Counted from the stretch's first letter, positions 28,510-38,105 are shown. The stretch is 64,000 nucleotides of DNA from Paracoccus zhejiangensis (GCF_002847445.1 NZ_CP025430.1:3149001-3213000), one strand, 5' to 3'. Made by a program: numbers and translations. The notes: a model not told the origin generated them from the letters alone.

Positions 28510-29331
28510 ATGGCCATCCGCAGCATCCTGACGAATTACACCGGCTCGGGTGGTGGGGCTGCGGCCCTGCGGCTGGCGGTACAGATGGCGCAGAAATATG
28601 ACGCGCATCTGACCGGGGCCGTCTGGCAGCCGCAGAACCCGCTGCGCCGCCGCGCTGGCGCCATCTTCACCCGCGAGATCGACCGCATCCTCGATCAGGC
28701 AGAGGCCGAGTTCGTCGAGGAACGCCGCGCCGCCTTCACCGCCGCCGTGACCGAGGCCGGGCTGCTGGATCGCTCGGATTTCCGCGTGCTCTCGGGCAAG
28801 GGTGACAGCATCACCGAGGCCGCGCGGGGCCATGACATCCTGACCATGGGCGGCGCGGCCGAGGGCAACGCGGGCGGTGATTTCGCCGTGCGCCCCGACG
28901 TGGTGGCGCTGCGCTCGGGCCGGCCGGTGGTGATCGTGCCGGCAAGCTATCAGAAGCCCGCCATCCTCGAGACCGCATTACTGGCCTGGGATGGCAAGCG
29001 CGCGGCGGCGCGGGCGCTGGCCGATGCCATGCATATCCTTGGCACCAAGGAGAAGGTCACCGTGTTGGGGATCGGCGAGGGGCTGCCCCCGGATTACGCC
29101 GCCGATGTGCTGCGGCTGATGGCGCTGCACGGGATCGAGGCCGAATTGCTGATCCGCCCTGCGGCGGGGGCCGGGATCGGGCCGACCATTCTCGACGCTT
29201 GCACCGAGACCGGGGCGGGCCTGCTGATCATGGGCGCCTATGAGCACAGCAAGTTCTCGGAAGACCTGCTGGGCGGCGTCACCCGCGACATCCTGGAACA
29301 GGCGCAGCTGCCGGTGCTGATGTCGCACTGA
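28510..29331 (+). CDS. Universal stress protein, tandem-domain
   Basis: The 273-residue cytosolic protein has two UspA-like alpha/beta domains. The second ends with the typical GLLIMGAYEHSKFSEDLLGGVTRDILEQAQLPVLMSH, where G-x2-G-x9-G(S/T) ATP-binding geometry is mostly kept (GAYEHS...GGVTRDIL). The first domain ends HDILTMGGAAEG...RPVVIVPA and is more degenerate. AAGGAG precedes the ATG. Its role is stress survival in general; regulation is not visible. A 205-bp gap follows before the TerC-like gene. Confidence 0.87.
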   Translation: MAIRSILTNYTGSGGGAAALRLAVQMAQKYDAHLTGAVWQPQNPLRRRAGAIFTREIDRILDQAEAEFVEERRAAFTAAVTEAGLLDRSDFRVLSGKGDSITEAARGHDILTMGGAAEGNAGGDFAVRPDVVALRSGRPVVIVPASYQKPAILETALLAWDGKRAAARALADAMHILGTKEKVTVLGIGEGLPPDYAADVLRLMALHGIEAELLIRPAAGAGIGPTILDACTETGAGLLIMGAYEHSKFSEDLLGGVTRDILEQAQLPVLMSH

Positions 29332-29536
29332 CGCGCTTGGGCTGACTGCCGCCGAGGCGAAGATTTTTTGTCGCAGGCCGGTGCCGGGGGCTTGAACTGC
29401 GCCCGGAATCCCTCCATGTCGGCCACGTTCGCGCATTCGTGAACGACCCGAGGTGACCGGGCCCCTCTGACGGACGTGGCGGCACGTTCGTGATGTCGGC
29501 ACTGTTCTTGAACAAAGCCGCAGGGACGATTCTGAC

Positions 29537-30616
29537 ATGTCAAACGGAACCCCGACCGCCGCAGCACCCAAGGGCGGGACGCTGCATTACTTCAAATGGG
29601 CCTTTATCGTCACCGCACTTGGCCTCGCGCTTGGCGCGGCCCTTGGCTGGCAGATGACCGGCACGATGGGCGGGATGCTGACCATCTTCTTCATCTGCTG
29701 CGTTCTGGCGGTGCTGGAAATCTCGCTCAGCTTCGACAACGCCATCGTCAACGCCAACAAGCTGAAGGACATGACCCCGGAATGGCAGCACCGCTTCCTG
29801 ACCTGGGGCATCATCATCGCCGTCTTCGGCATGCGGATCGTCTTCCCGCTGCTGATCGTCGTGGTGGCCGCCAAGATCGGCCCCTGGCAGGCGATGGTTC
29901 TGGCCGCGAGCCAGCCCGACGAATATTCGCGCATCATGAAAGAGGCGCATCTGCCCATCGCCGCCTTCGGTGGCACCTTCCTGATGATGGTCGGCCTCAG
30001 CTTCTTCTTCGACCACGAGAAGGACGTGCACTGGGTCCGCTGGCTGGAACGCCGGATGCAGAAATACGCCACCATCCGCGGCATCGAGGTCGCCGTCGCG
30101 CTGGTCGCGGTGCTGATCGTCTCGCGCTTCCTCGATCCGGTGGAATCGCAGGTCTTCTTCCAGTCGGCCATCTGGGGTCTTCTGACCTTCCTGCTGGTCG
30201 AGGTGCTGGGCGGTCTCCTGGACAGCAGCCAAGAGATGATGCAGGCCGGCGCAAAGGGTGGTCTGGGCGCCTTCCTCTATCTGGAAGTGCTGGATGCCTC
30301 GTTCAGTTTTGACGGCGTGATCGGTGCCTTCGCGCTGACCCACAACCTTTTCGTCATCGCCATCGGCCTTGGCATCGGCGCGATGTATGTGCGTTCGATG
30401 ACCATCATGCTCGTCGAGAAGGGCACGCTGACCCAGTACCGCTACCTGGAGCACGGCGCCTTCTACGCCATCATCGCGCTGTCGGTGATCATGTTCCTGC
30501 AGAGCTTCGTACACATTCCCGAAGTCATCACCGGCCTTGGCGGCGCGGCGCTGATCGGCGTGTCGCTGTGGTCCTCGATGCGCTGGAACAAGAACACGCG
30601 GGCGGACGCAAGCTGA
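29537..30616 (+). CDS. DUF475 / TerC-family integral membrane protein
   Basis: The 359-residue protein has about nine hydrophobic segments and two inverted copies of the TerC signature: LEISLSFDNAIVNANKL (Asp67) and EVLDASFSFDGVIGAFA. This matches the DUF475 branch of the TerC/Alx superfamily, in which paired acidic residues in the membrane are thought to bind Mn or Ca ions. Metal export during metal insertion into envelope proteins has been proposed for relatives. I looked for a manganese riboswitch in the leader and found none. A short dyad TGTTC-TT-GAACA (29503-29514) lies just upstream. A strong terminator follows. Confidence 0.86.
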   Translation: MSNGTPTAAAPKGGTLHYFKWAFIVTALGLALGAALGWQMTGTMGGMLTIFFICCVLAVLEISLSFDNAIVNANKLKDMTPEWQHRFLTWGIIIAVFGMRIVFPLLIVVVAAKIGPWQAMVLAASQPDEYSRIMKEAHLPIAAFGGTFLMMVGLSFFFDHEKDVHWVRWLERRMQKYATIRGIEVAVALVAVLIVSRFLDPVESQVFFQSAIWGLLTFLLVEVLGGLLDSSQEMMQAGAKGGLGAFLYLEVLDASFSFDGVIGAFALTHNLFVIAIGLGIGAMYVRSMTIMLVEKGTLTQYRYLEHGAFYAIIALSVIMFLQSFVHIPEVITGLGGAALIGVSLWSSMRWNKNTRADAS

Positions 30617-30638
30617 CCTGATCCGCCGGAACCGATTG

Positions 30639-30673
30639 CGGCCGCAGGGGAAACCCTGCGGCCGTTTGCTTTG
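30639..30673 (+). terminator. Strong intrinsic terminator between convergent genes
   Basis: An 11-bp perfect stem (CGGCCGCAGGG, 30639-30649, and its complement 30654-30664) closes a GAAA tetraloop and is followed by TTTGCTTTGC. It ends the DUF475 gene and could also serve the convergent aconitase-family gene, whose stop is at 30674, although the reverse side has no clear U-run. Confidence 0.85.
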
Positions 30674-33238
30674 CTAAGCCTGCGCGGTCAGCCGCTTCAG
30701 GATCAGCGGCAGAAGCCCGCCCTGCCGCAGGGTTTCAATCTCCAGCGAGGTCTCGATCGCGGCAATGGCGGTCAGGGCTTCGACCCGGCCATCGGCGCGC
30801 AGGATGCGAAGCGACACCGGCGCGCGGGGATGAAGTGTGGCTTCGTCGGCAGAGATTTCGATCCGGTCATCGACGCTCAGCGCCAGCGTTTCGGGCGTCA
30901 CCCCTGCGGGCAGACGCAGCGGCAGAACGCCCATGCCGATCAGGTTGGCGCGGTGGATGCGCTCAAAACTGACCGCCATTACCGCCCGCGCGCCCAGCAG
31001 CGCCGCGCCCTTGGCGGCCCAATCCCGCGACGATCCCATGCCGTAACGCTCGCCCGCGACAATCACCACGGGCTGTTCCTCAGCGCGATAGACCTCGGCC
31101 GCCTGCCACAAGGGCAGATCGCGACCATCCGGCAGGCGGGTCGAGCCGGGGGGGATGTCGGGGGCCAGCAGGTTCCTGACGTTCCGGTTGGTGAAAAGCC
31201 CGCGCAGCATCGTCTCCCAGTTTCCCCGGCGCGAGGAAAACACGTTCAGGTCGCGCGGGTTCTCGCCGCGCGCGATCAGGTATTCGCCCGCCTCGCCCTT
31301 GGCCGGAATCGCACCGGCGGGCGAGATGTGGTCGGTGGTGATGTCATCGCCCAGAACAAGGATCGGCCGCGCCTGATAGCTGCCAAGCCGACTGCCCTCG
31401 CCAAAGCCGGCAAAGGGCGGGCGGCGGATATAGGTCGAGGCTTCGTCCCACGGAAAGAGCTCGCTGTCGGGGGCGTCGAGCTCGGCCCACATCCGGCTGT
31501 CCTCGGCCTCGTCATAGGCGACGGTGAAATCATCCTTGCGCGCAGCAAGGGCCAGCGCGGCGTCGATCTCGGTACCCGTGGGCCAGAGATCGGCCAGCGT
31601 GACGCCCGGGGCGATCTCGTCTGTCAGGATGTCGCGTTCGACATCGCCCGCCAGCGCGAAGGCCACGACCAGCGGCGGCGAGGCGAGAAAACCGGCCTCC
31701 AGCTGCGGATGCACGCGTCCCGGGAAGTTGCGATTGCCCGACAGCACGGCGACCTGCAGCCGGCCCTCGGCCAGCGCCTGCTGTGAGGCATCGGTCAATT
31801 GCCCCGAATTGCCGATGCAGGTGGTGCAGCCGAAGCCGACGATGCCAAAGCCGAGCGCCTCGAGATCCTCCATCAGCCCGGCACGTTCCAGATAGCGCCG
31901 GGCGGTGGGCGAGCCGGGGGCGAGCGAGGTCTTGACCCAAGGCGGCGGGGTCAGGCCGAGCGCACGCGCCTTGCGCGCGACCAGACCGGCGGCGACCATC
32001 AGCCCGGGGTCCGAGGTATTGGTGCAGGAGGTGATGGCGGCGATGGCCACGGCGCCGTCGGGCACGCCGTCCACCACACGCGCCGGACCGCCCCGGACCT
32101 CGGCCGCGGCAACCTGTGTCGCCGAGGCGGGCAGACGGTCCTGCGGACGGCGTGGCCCGGCCACGCTGACGTCGATTTCCGACAGGTCGATCTCGACGAC
32201 CTCGCTGAATTGCGGGGTCTCTGAGGGATCGAACCACAGCCCCTGACGGCGGCAATAGGCCTCGACCAGCGCCACATGCCCGGGATCGCGGCCGGTGGCT
32301 GTCAGATAGTCCAAAACCGCCTGATCGACCGGGAAGAAGCCGGTATTGGCGCCAAATTCCGGCGTCATATTGGCGATAACCGCGCGTTCCCCGGCCGAGA
32401 GGGTGCTGACACCCGGTCCGAAGAACTCGACAAAGCGATCCGCCAGATCGATCCGGCGCAGGCGCTCGGTCACCGTCAGCGCCAGATCGGTGGCGGTGAC
32501 ACCTTCGGGCAGCTGCCCGGTCATCCGCACGCCCACCACATCGGGGACGCGCAGCGTCACCGGCATGCCGAAGAACACGCTTTCCGCCTCGATCCCGCCG
32601 ACGCCCCAGGCCAGAACGCCGATGCCATTGACCATCGGCGTATGGCTGTCGGTGCCGATCATTGCATCGGGGAAAAGCCAGCCCGCCTCGGCCTGCACCA
32701 CCTTCGACAGCCGCTCGAGGTTCAGCGTGTGCATGATGCCGGTGCCGGGCGGGTGGACGGTAAAGCGGTCCAGCGCGCCGGCAGCCCATTTCATGAAGCG
32801 GTAGCGTTCGCCATTCCGGCGATATTCATTCGCCAGATTGCGGGCCATTGCGTCGCGCCCGCCAAAGGCATCGACAGCCAGCGAATGGTCGGTCGAGACA
32901 TCGACCGGCAGCACCGGATTCAAGAGGGCCGGATCGAACCCCGCCTCGGCGAGCGTCGAGCGCATCCCGGCGATATCGACCAGCGCCGGGCCGCAGGTGG
33001 TGTCATGCATCAGCACCCGGCAGGGCCGGAAGGGAATCTCGGCATCGACCGGGCCGTCACTCGCTGCAAGGATCGCCCTGGCGGCGGCATCGGCATCCGG
33101 CCCGGCGGTGCGCAGCACGTTTTCCAGCAGGATCCGGTGAATATGCGGCATCCGCGCCAGCCGGTCACCGGCGGCGGCAGGCAAATCGATGATCTGCCAG
33201 CGGGAGCCGCCGGCCTCAAACGTCGTCTCGTGGGTCAT
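30674..33238 (-). CDS. Aconitase-family hydratase linked to tricarboxylate uptake
   Basis: The 854-residue protein is an aconitase of the AcnA/IRP type. Iron-sulfur ligands are in ITSCTNTSDP and GFGCTTCIGNSG, substrate contacts in VSTDHSL, GTDSHTPMVNG and YGMGSSRDWAAKG, and the swivel domain occupies about 640-854. It is shorter than the housekeeping AcnA (about 890-920) and near AcnD in size, but no prpF or prpC is nearby. It starts 1 bp after a GntR gene that is itself followed by TctABC, so it likely dehydrates an imported tricarboxylate such as citrate or aconitate. It is probably a second, inducible enzyme rather than the TCA-cycle aconitase (inference). Confidence 0.85.
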   Translation of the reverse strand: MTHETTFEAGGSRWQIIDLPAAAGDRLARMPHIHRILLENVLRTAGPDADAAARAILAASDGPVDAEIPFRPCRVLMHDTTCGPALVDIAGMRSTLAEAGFDPALLNPVLPVDVSTDHSLAVDAFGGRDAMARNLANEYRRNGERYRFMKWAAGALDRFTVHPPGTGIMHTLNLERLSKVVQAEAGWLFPDAMIGTDSHTPMVNGIGVLAWGVGGIEAESVFFGMPVTLRVPDVVGVRMTGQLPEGVTATDLALTVTERLRRIDLADRFVEFFGPGVSTLSAGERAVIANMTPEFGANTGFFPVDQAVLDYLTATGRDPGHVALVEAYCRRQGLWFDPSETPQFSEVVEIDLSEIDVSVAGPRRPQDRLPASATQVAAAEVRGGPARVVDGVPDGAVAIAAITSCTNTSDPGLMVAAGLVARKARALGLTPPPWVKTSLAPGSPTARRYLERAGLMEDLEALGFGIVGFGCTTCIGNSGQLTDASQQALAEGRLQVAVLSGNRNFPGRVHPQLEAGFLASPPLVVAFALAGDVERDILTDEIAPGVTLADLWPTGTEIDAALALAARKDDFTVAYDEAEDSRMWAELDAPDSELFPWDEASTYIRRPPFAGFGEGSRLGSYQARPILVLGDDITTDHISPAGAIPAKGEAGEYLIARGENPRDLNVFSSRRGNWETMLRGLFTNRNVRNLLAPDIPPGSTRLPDGRDLPLWQAAEVYRAEEQPVVIVAGERYGMGSSRDWAAKGAALLGARAVMAVSFERIHRANLIGMGVLPLRLPAGVTPETLALSVDDRIEISADEATLHPRAPVSLRILRADGRVEALTAIAAIETSLEIETLRQGGLLPLILKRLTAQA

Positions 33239-33239
33239 G

Positions 33240-34115
33240 TCAGTCGTCCCGGTTGAACAGCGCGACCTTGGCGCGGCCGGCCTCGGCGATGTGGCGATGC
33301 AGGAAATCGGCCGCCTCGGGCAGTGAACCGCCCTCGATCAGGTCCAGAAGCTGCAGATGCTCGGCCGCCTGCTGCGGCAGGCGCGAGCGGTCGGTGGTGA
33401 TGCGGTATTCGATCAGCCGCCGCAGCCGGTTGGCGCGCTGCAAGGCGTCGATGAAGAAGGGATTGCCAGAGCAGCGCATCAGCATCTCGTGGAAATCGTT
33501 ATTGGCGCGAAACACAGCACTGCGGCTGTCGCTGGCAAAGCTTGCCAGCATCTGTTGCTGGCGGGCGCGGGCCTCGGCAAAAGCCTCGGCGTCGATCCGA
33601 AACCCCGGCTGCAACAGTGCCTCGCGTTCGATGGAAGCGCGGAAGTCATAGGCATGGGCATAGGCCATGGGCGAGGTCAGCGTTTCGCTGAACTGCCAGC
33701 CATTGCCGGGCAGGCGGTCGATCCAGCCCTCGTCCTCGATCCTCAGCAGCAGTTGCTGGGCGCGTCCACGCGACAGCTGATACTGCCGCATGAACTCGGT
33801 GGTGCTGAAACGGTCGGGCGTGCTGCCCGCCAGGCGGTCGTCGGCCACGCGGAAATAGATCGCCTCCTCGTCCTCCTCGGCCAGAACCGGCAGGTTGGCC
33901 GCGTCCTGATCGAGAAAGAATCCCCGGTTGTCCTCGGACCTGACCAGCCCGCGTTTCTCCAGCAGGCGCAGGGCGCTGATGACCGGCGCGCGCGAGACGC
34001 GAAAGACATCGGCAAGCGCCTGTGCCGGCAGGTGCTGACCGCTGGTCATGCCTTCTGCGCGGGCATGCTCCAGGATCCGCGACATGATCTTTGGGGCGAG
34101 GCTGGGGCGCGACAT
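33240..34115 (-). CDS. GntR-family regulator with two winged-helix segments and FCD-like domain
   Basis: The 291-residue protein starts with a GntR winged helix (about 8-75; LPAQALADVFRVSRAPVISALRLLEKRGLVRS). A second helix-turn-helix-like segment follows at about 103-150 (FMRQYQLSRGRAQQLLLRIEDEGWIDRLPGNGW), then a helical FCD-type ligand domain with NDFHEMLMRCSGNPFF and AAEHLQLLDLIEGG. FCD domains bind carboxylates through a metal. The gene lies between tctA and the aconitase-family gene in the same direction, so it likely controls this locus and its own expression. A double helix-turn-helix is uncommon for GntR proteins. Confidence 0.85.
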   Translation of the reverse strand: MSRPSLAPKIMSRILEHARAEGMTSGQHLPAQALADVFRVSRAPVISALRLLEKRGLVRSEDNRGFFLDQDAANLPVLAEEDEEAIYFRVADDRLAGSTPDRFSTTEFMRQYQLSRGRAQQLLLRIEDEGWIDRLPGNGWQFSETLTSPMAYAHAYDFRASIEREALLQPGFRIDAEAFAEARARQQQMLASFASDSRSAVFRANNDFHEMLMRCSGNPFFIDALQRANRLRRLIEYRITTDRSRLPQQAAEHLQLLDLIEGGSLPEAADFLHRHIAEAGRAKVALFNRDD

Positions 34116-34126
34116 GGAAACGGGCC

Positions 34127-35626
34127 TCAGTCCTCGTCCTGCCGGAACTTCGCCAGACCCTTGAAGACGAAGGGCGCGATCAGGGCGATGGTCGCGATGC
34201 CGATCATGATGGCCGAGCCGGGATGCTGCAGCAGGATCATCGGGTCGCCCTGGCTCATCTGCAACGCGCGGCGCAACTGGCTGTCGGCCATCGGGCCAAG
34301 GATCAGCCCGACGATCACCGGCGCGACCGGGTAATCATAGCGTCGCATGAGGAAACCCAGCAGGCCAAAGCCCGAGAGCAGCATCAGCTCGACCACCGAA
34401 GGGTTCGAGGCAATGGTGCCCATGGTCGCAAAGACCAGGATGCCGGCATAAAGCCAAGGCAGCGGGATCTTCAACAGCTGCACCCAGAGGCCGACCAGCG
34501 GCAGGTTCAGAACCAGCAGCATCACGTTGGCGATGAACAGCGAGGCGATCAGGCCCCAAACCAGATCGGCATGCTGTACGAAGAGCAGCGGCCCGGGCTG
34601 GATATTGTATTGCTGGAACCCTGCCAGCATCACCGCCGCCGTGGCCGAGGTCGGCAGGCCAAGCGTCAGAAGCGGCACCAGCGAGCCGGCGGCCGAGGCG
34701 TTGTTCGCCGCCTCGGGTCCGGCCACGCCCTCGATGGCGCCATGGCCGAATTCCTCGGGATGCTGCGACAGCTTGCGCTCGGTCGTGTAGCTGAGGAAGG
34801 TCGGGATCTCGGCCCCGCCCGCCGGCAGCGCGCCGATGGGAAAACCGATGCCAGCGCCCCGCAGCCAGGGCTTCCAGGATCGCGACCAGTCCTTCTTGGT
34901 CATCCAGATCGAGCCCTTGATCGCCATGGGTTTTTCCGGCGCATAGGCGTGGCGCGAGGCGACATAGAGCGCCTCGCCGATGGCGAAGAGGCCGACGGCC
35001 AGCGTCGTGACCTCGATCCCGTCGAAGAGGTTCGGCACACCAAAGGCCAGCCGGGTCTGCCCGGTCAGCTGGTCGATGCCGATCAGCCCCAGCCAGAGCC
35101 CGATACCAAGGCTGGTCAAACCGCGCAGCGGCGACGAGCCGAAGGTGGCCGAGACGGTGACGAAGGCGATGAGCATCAGCCCGAAATAATCCCAGGGCCC
35201 GAACTTGACAGCGATCTTCACGAGGATCGGGGCGAGGAAGGCCAGTCCCAGCGTAGCAATCAGCGCGGCGACGAAGGATCCGATGGCGGCTGTGGCCAGC
35301 GCCGGCCCGCCACGTCCCTTGCGGGCCATCTGATTGCCCTCGAGCGCGGTGACGACCGAAGCGGCCTCGCCCGGTGTGTTCAGCAGGATGGCCGTGGTCG
35401 AACCGCCATACATGCCGCCGTAATAGATGCCGGCGAACATGATCAGCGAGCCGCCGGGGTCCATCTTGAAGGTGACCGGCAGCAGCAGCGCAACGGTCAG
35501 CGCCGGTCCGATGCCCGGCAGCACGCCGACGGCCGTGCCCAGCATGACGCCGATGGCGGCGAAGGCGAGGTTCATCGGCTCGATGGCGGTGCCGAAGCCT
35601 TGGAGCAGCAGAAGAACGGAATCCAT
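34127..35626 (-). CDS. tctA: Tripartite tricarboxylate transporter, large permease TctA
   Basis: The 499-residue membrane protein has about eleven hydrophobic segments and the TctA signature near residue 34 ([17 protein letters not shown]). A second copy-like region reads [20 protein letters not shown], and the block [22 protein letters not shown] is strongly conserved in the family. It forms the ion-coupled channel for a carboxylate delivered by TctC. It follows tctB by 7 bp and precedes the GntR gene by 11 bp. The partners are the TctB and TctC genes upstream. Confidence 0.95.
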   Translation of the reverse strand: MDSVLLLLQGFGTAIEPMNLAFAAIGVMLGTAVGVLPGIGPALTVALLLPVTFKMDPGGSLIMFAGIYYGGMYGGSTTAILLNTPGEAASVVTALEGNQMARKGRGGPALATAAIGSFVAALIATLGLAFLAPILVKIAVKFGPWDYFGLMLIAFVTVSATFGSSPLRGLTSLGIGLWLGLIGIDQLTGQTRLAFGVPNLFDGIEVTTLAVGLFAIGEALYVASRHAYAPEKPMAIKGSIWMTKKDWSRSWKPWLRGAGIGFPIGALPAGGAEIPTFLSYTTERKLSQHPEEFGHGAIEGVAGPEAANNASAAGSLVPLLTLGLPTSATAAVMLAGFQQYNIQPGPLLFVQHADLVWGLIASLFIANVMLLVLNLPLVGLWVQLLKIPLPWLYAGILVFATMGTIASNPSVVELMLLSGFGLLGFLMRRYDYPVAPVIVGLILGPMADSQLRRALQMSQGDPMILLQHPGSAIMIGIATIALIAPFVFKGLAKFRQDED

Positions 35627-35633
35627 GGCGACC

Positions 35634-36104
35634 TCAGAACATCATTTCCAGCCGCCCCATGGGCAGCGCGAGTTGCAGAAGCTTGTTGAACATCAGGAAG
35701 ATCAGCGTCGAGAGGACGAATCCGATGATCAGGTCCACGACCAGCGCGCGGCGACCGAAGGCTCGGGCGGTGAAGGCGAAAAGCAGGGTCGATCCAAGGA
35801 TGAAGCCGAAGCCGAAGGCGATCGAACCCATCAGGCCAAGCAGCGCCAGCCCGATCCAGGCGACCGCGCCCCAGTCGCATTCATCGGCCTCGATCCCGGG
35901 TTTCAGAGCGGCGATCAGGTGGCCGACACCCAGCACGGCGAGGAAGGCGGCGACGAAATAGGAGGCGGCGTCGGCGCCGACGCCGTAATTCGCCGCGATG
36001 GTCATGGAGCGCGCATCGTTCCAGGTGATCGCGGCCAGCGCGAACAGGCCGAGGCCGATGATCGCGGTCGGGCGATGCAGCCCGCTGCGTTCCGTCATGT
36101 TCAT
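35634..36104 (-). CDS. tctB: Tripartite tricarboxylate transporter, small permease TctB
   Basis: The 156-residue protein has four hydrophobic segments (such as [15 protein letters not shown] and [19 protein letters not shown]), matching TctB in size and layout. I chose the ATG at 36104 with GGGGGACAG upstream; an ATG five codons earlier has no ribosome site, and an ATG two codons later is also possible. It lies between tctC and tctA in the classic order. Confidence 0.9.
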   Translation of the reverse strand: MNMTERSGLHRPTAIIGLGLFALAAITWNDARSMTIAANYGVGADAASYFVAAFLAVLGVGHLIAALKPGIEADECDWGAVAWIGLALLGLMGSIAFGFGFILGSTLLFAFTARAFGRRALVVDLIIGFVLSTLIFLMFNKLLQLALPMGRLEMMF

Positions 36105-36162
36105 GGATCTGTCCCCCATCGAGAAAGGCGGGCGGAGGATTTTCCCTCCGCCCGCCTTGCGA

Positions 36163-37128
36163 TCATTCGGCCAGGCCGATGGATTTCAGCACGGCATGGA
36201 CGCGCTCGTTTTCCGATTCGACGAAGGTCTTGAACTCGTCGGCCGGGGCGTAATAGTCGGTCCAGCCGCGCGCCTTGAGGATTTCCTGCCATTCCGGCGA
36301 TTTCACCGTGGTCTCGATGGCTGCTGCCAGTGCCGCCTTGTCGGCCTCGGCAATGCCCGGACCGGCGAAGAGGCCGCGCCAGTTGACCAGCTCGACATCG
36401 ATGCCCTGCGCTTTCAGCGGCTGCGCCTCGATCCCTTCGATCGGCTCGGGATAAGAGATCGCAAGCGCCCTGAGGTCGCCAGATTCGATCTGGCCCTGCC
36501 ATTCGCCATAGCCCGAGATACCGGCGGTCACCTGGCCGCCCAGCATGGCCGCCAGCGCCTCGCCGCCGCCGGAATAGGCGACATAGTTCACCTTGGACGG
36601 ATCGCCGCCCGAGGCCTCGGTGATCAGCGCCGAGAGGATATGGTCCGCGCCACCGGCCGAACCGCCGGCCCAGATGGTGCCGCCGACATCCTCTTTGATC
36701 TTGGCGCTGAGATCGGCCAGCGTCTGGATCGGCGAATCCTTCGGCACCACGACCACCAGCGGATCGCCGGTCATCCGTGCCAGCGGCTCGACACCGGTCA
36801 GGTTGACGGGCGCCTTGTTGGTGATGATGGCGCCGACCATGGTGATCCCGCCGACCAAGAGCTGGTTGGGCGATCCCGCCGCGCTTTGCGAGAATTGCGC
36901 CAGACCGACGGTGCCACCGGCGCCCGGCACGTTCATCACCTGCACGCTTTTCGCCGTGCCGATCTTCATCATGGTTTCCTGTAGCGACCGCGCGAGCGAA
37001 TCCCAACCACCCCCGGCACCTGCCGGCGCGGTCAGGGTCAGGTCTTCAAGCTCCTGCGCCGCGACGGGCGAGATGGCCATGGTTACGGCCACGCATGCCG
37101 CAGCAAAGCGGCGCGAGATAAGCGACAT
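36163..37128 (-). CDS. tctC: Tripartite tricarboxylate transporter substrate-binding protein TctC
   Basis: The 321-residue protein has a Sec signal peptide (RRFAAACVAVTMAISPVAAQ, cleavage near residue 24). It is a Bug/TctC periplasmic binding protein: LTAPAGAGGGWDSLARSLQ and VMNVPGAGGTVGLAQFSQ line the carboxylate site, and YSGGGEALAAMLGGQVTAGI follows. The AGAGGGWD form matches tricarboxylate-type members. GGGAGGAA precedes the ATG at 37128. It is the first gene of the tctCBA-gntR-aconitase locus; a CATTGCA/TGCAATG dyad lies just upstream. Confidence 0.93.
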   Translation of the reverse strand: MSLISRRFAAACVAVTMAISPVAAQELEDLTLTAPAGAGGGWDSLARSLQETMMKIGTAKSVQVMNVPGAGGTVGLAQFSQSAAGSPNQLLVGGITMVGAIITNKAPVNLTGVEPLARMTGDPLVVVVPKDSPIQTLADLSAKIKEDVGGTIWAGGSAGGADHILSALITEASGGDPSKVNYVAYSGGGEALAAMLGGQVTAGISGYGEWQGQIESGDLRALAISYPEPIEGIEAQPLKAQGIDVELVNWRGLFAGPGIAEADKAALAAAIETTVKSPEWQEILKARGWTDYYAPADEFKTFVESENERVHAVLKSIGLAE

Positions 37129-37583
37129 CTGGTTATTCCTCCCTGTGGACCTCTGTCGCGAATCACATTGCAGTATGTGATGATAAAATGCAATGATGAA
37201 GGAAGGCCCTCGGCTCAGCTGCGCGAAGGAAGGCCGCCGTGGGACCGCCGCGCCGCGAGACCGGTGGTGCAACCCTATGTCCGCAGGGTGCCGTCAGGCA
37301 AATGATCTTATCGCTGCGCTGCGGCACGATCGCTGCTTGGTCTTTGCATTCATTGTGCATTTGCGCAGAGTGCAGAACTGCAACTGATTTATGTTAATCT
37401 TATCCAAACTTGCGGCCCTGAATTCGGGCTACTTCGTGACCGACCCAGCCATTCGGACAGGGCGTGCAGGAAAGTCCGCGCGGTGATGAGATACCACATA
37501 TGAGCCAAAACCGGATTGGTCCGCATATATCCGAGGGATAATCCTTGGGTTGCACAGATATTCGATTCAGAAAATCTTTACAT
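37129..37583. other. AT-richer intergenic region between tctC and the helical-protein gene
   Basis: The 455-bp region separates the start of tctC from the end of the helical-protein gene. Both genes are on the minus strand, so it holds the tctC promoter and the CATTGCA dyad. Its composition becomes clearly AT-richer than the GC-rich genes left of it. I see no gene with ribosome site and coding bias. Confidence 0.5.
37166..37195. promoter_or_regulatory. Inverted repeat upstream of tctC, candidate operator
   Basis: CATTGCA (37166-37172) and TGCAATG (37189-37195) form a perfect 7-bp inverted repeat with a 16-nt AT-rich spacer, 38-67 bp upstream of the tctC start. Its position suits an operator for the GntR regulator of the locus. 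The spacer is longer than in most GntR sites, so two half-sites bound separately are also possible. Confidence 0.4.
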
Positions 37584-38105
37584 TCACGTTACAGAATATC
37601 CGCGATTTTTCAGAAATTGCCAGATGTTGCGGTTAAGCTCTGACATCATCTCCAGATCTTGATCCAGCCGGGCGAGTTGATCCTCGTCAAGAAGCTGCTT
37701 CTGTCCCATGCGAATCCGGTCACGGCGGTCGGCGATGCGCATCAGGATGGTCGAGATCGACCCGTCCTCCTGAAATGACCAGATGCTGTGATTATACCGG
37801 TGGCGTACCGCCGAGAGTTTCGAGAACCGCGTGGTCAGATCCAGCAATTCCTGCAACTCGGGGCCGGGCTTCAGCAGGAGTTTCCCAAGCCGCTCGACCA
37901 TCTCGATCCGGCCGCGCGTCGAGTTGACCGACAGGAAGACCACCACAGCCGCATCCTTCTGCATGCCGGTCAGTCCGGCCAGGAGATGAACCAGCAGGCT
38001 TTCGGTATTGCTCCAGGCATAATTCAATCGCCCCACGCGCAGCAGAACGCTGTCCAGACTGGGTTCATGTGGGCTGCTGGACTCGGGCGAGGAGGGCGGG
38101 GTCAC
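37584..38105 (-). CDS. Helical protein of unknown function coupled to the LuxR-type regulator
   Basis: The 173-residue protein is soluble and mostly helical: a Ser/Pro-rich start, then helices such as LNYAWSNTESLLVHLLAGLTG, RIEMVERLGKLLLK and LDQDLEMMSELNRNIWQFLKN. I do not recognise a domain. It starts with GTG overlapping the TGA of the LuxR-type gene (GTGA), so its synthesis follows that regulator. It may modify the regulator or sense the state of the divergent secretion locus, which is inference. Lower GC in this stretch suggests separate ancestry from the neighbours. Confidence 0.7.
   Translation of the reverse strand: MTPPSSPESSSPHEPSLDSVLLRVGRLNYAWSNTESLLVHLLAGLTGMQKDAAVVVFLSVNSTRGRIEMVERLGKLLLKPGPELQELLDLTTRFSKLSAVRHRYNHSIWSFQEDGSISTILMRIADRRDRIRMGQKQLLDEDQLARLDQDLEMMSELNRNIWQFLKNRGYSVT

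Noticed and set aside
29332..29536. Manganese (yybP-ykoY) riboswitch before the TerC-like gene
   Set aside because: Such riboswitches are common before TerC/Alx genes, but I could not find the conserved leader elements in these 205 bp.
30674..33238. Assignment as AcnD (2-methylcitrate dehydratase)
   Set aside because: Length is similar, but no prpF, prpB or prpC lies nearby, and the neighbours are TTT genes and a GntR regulator.
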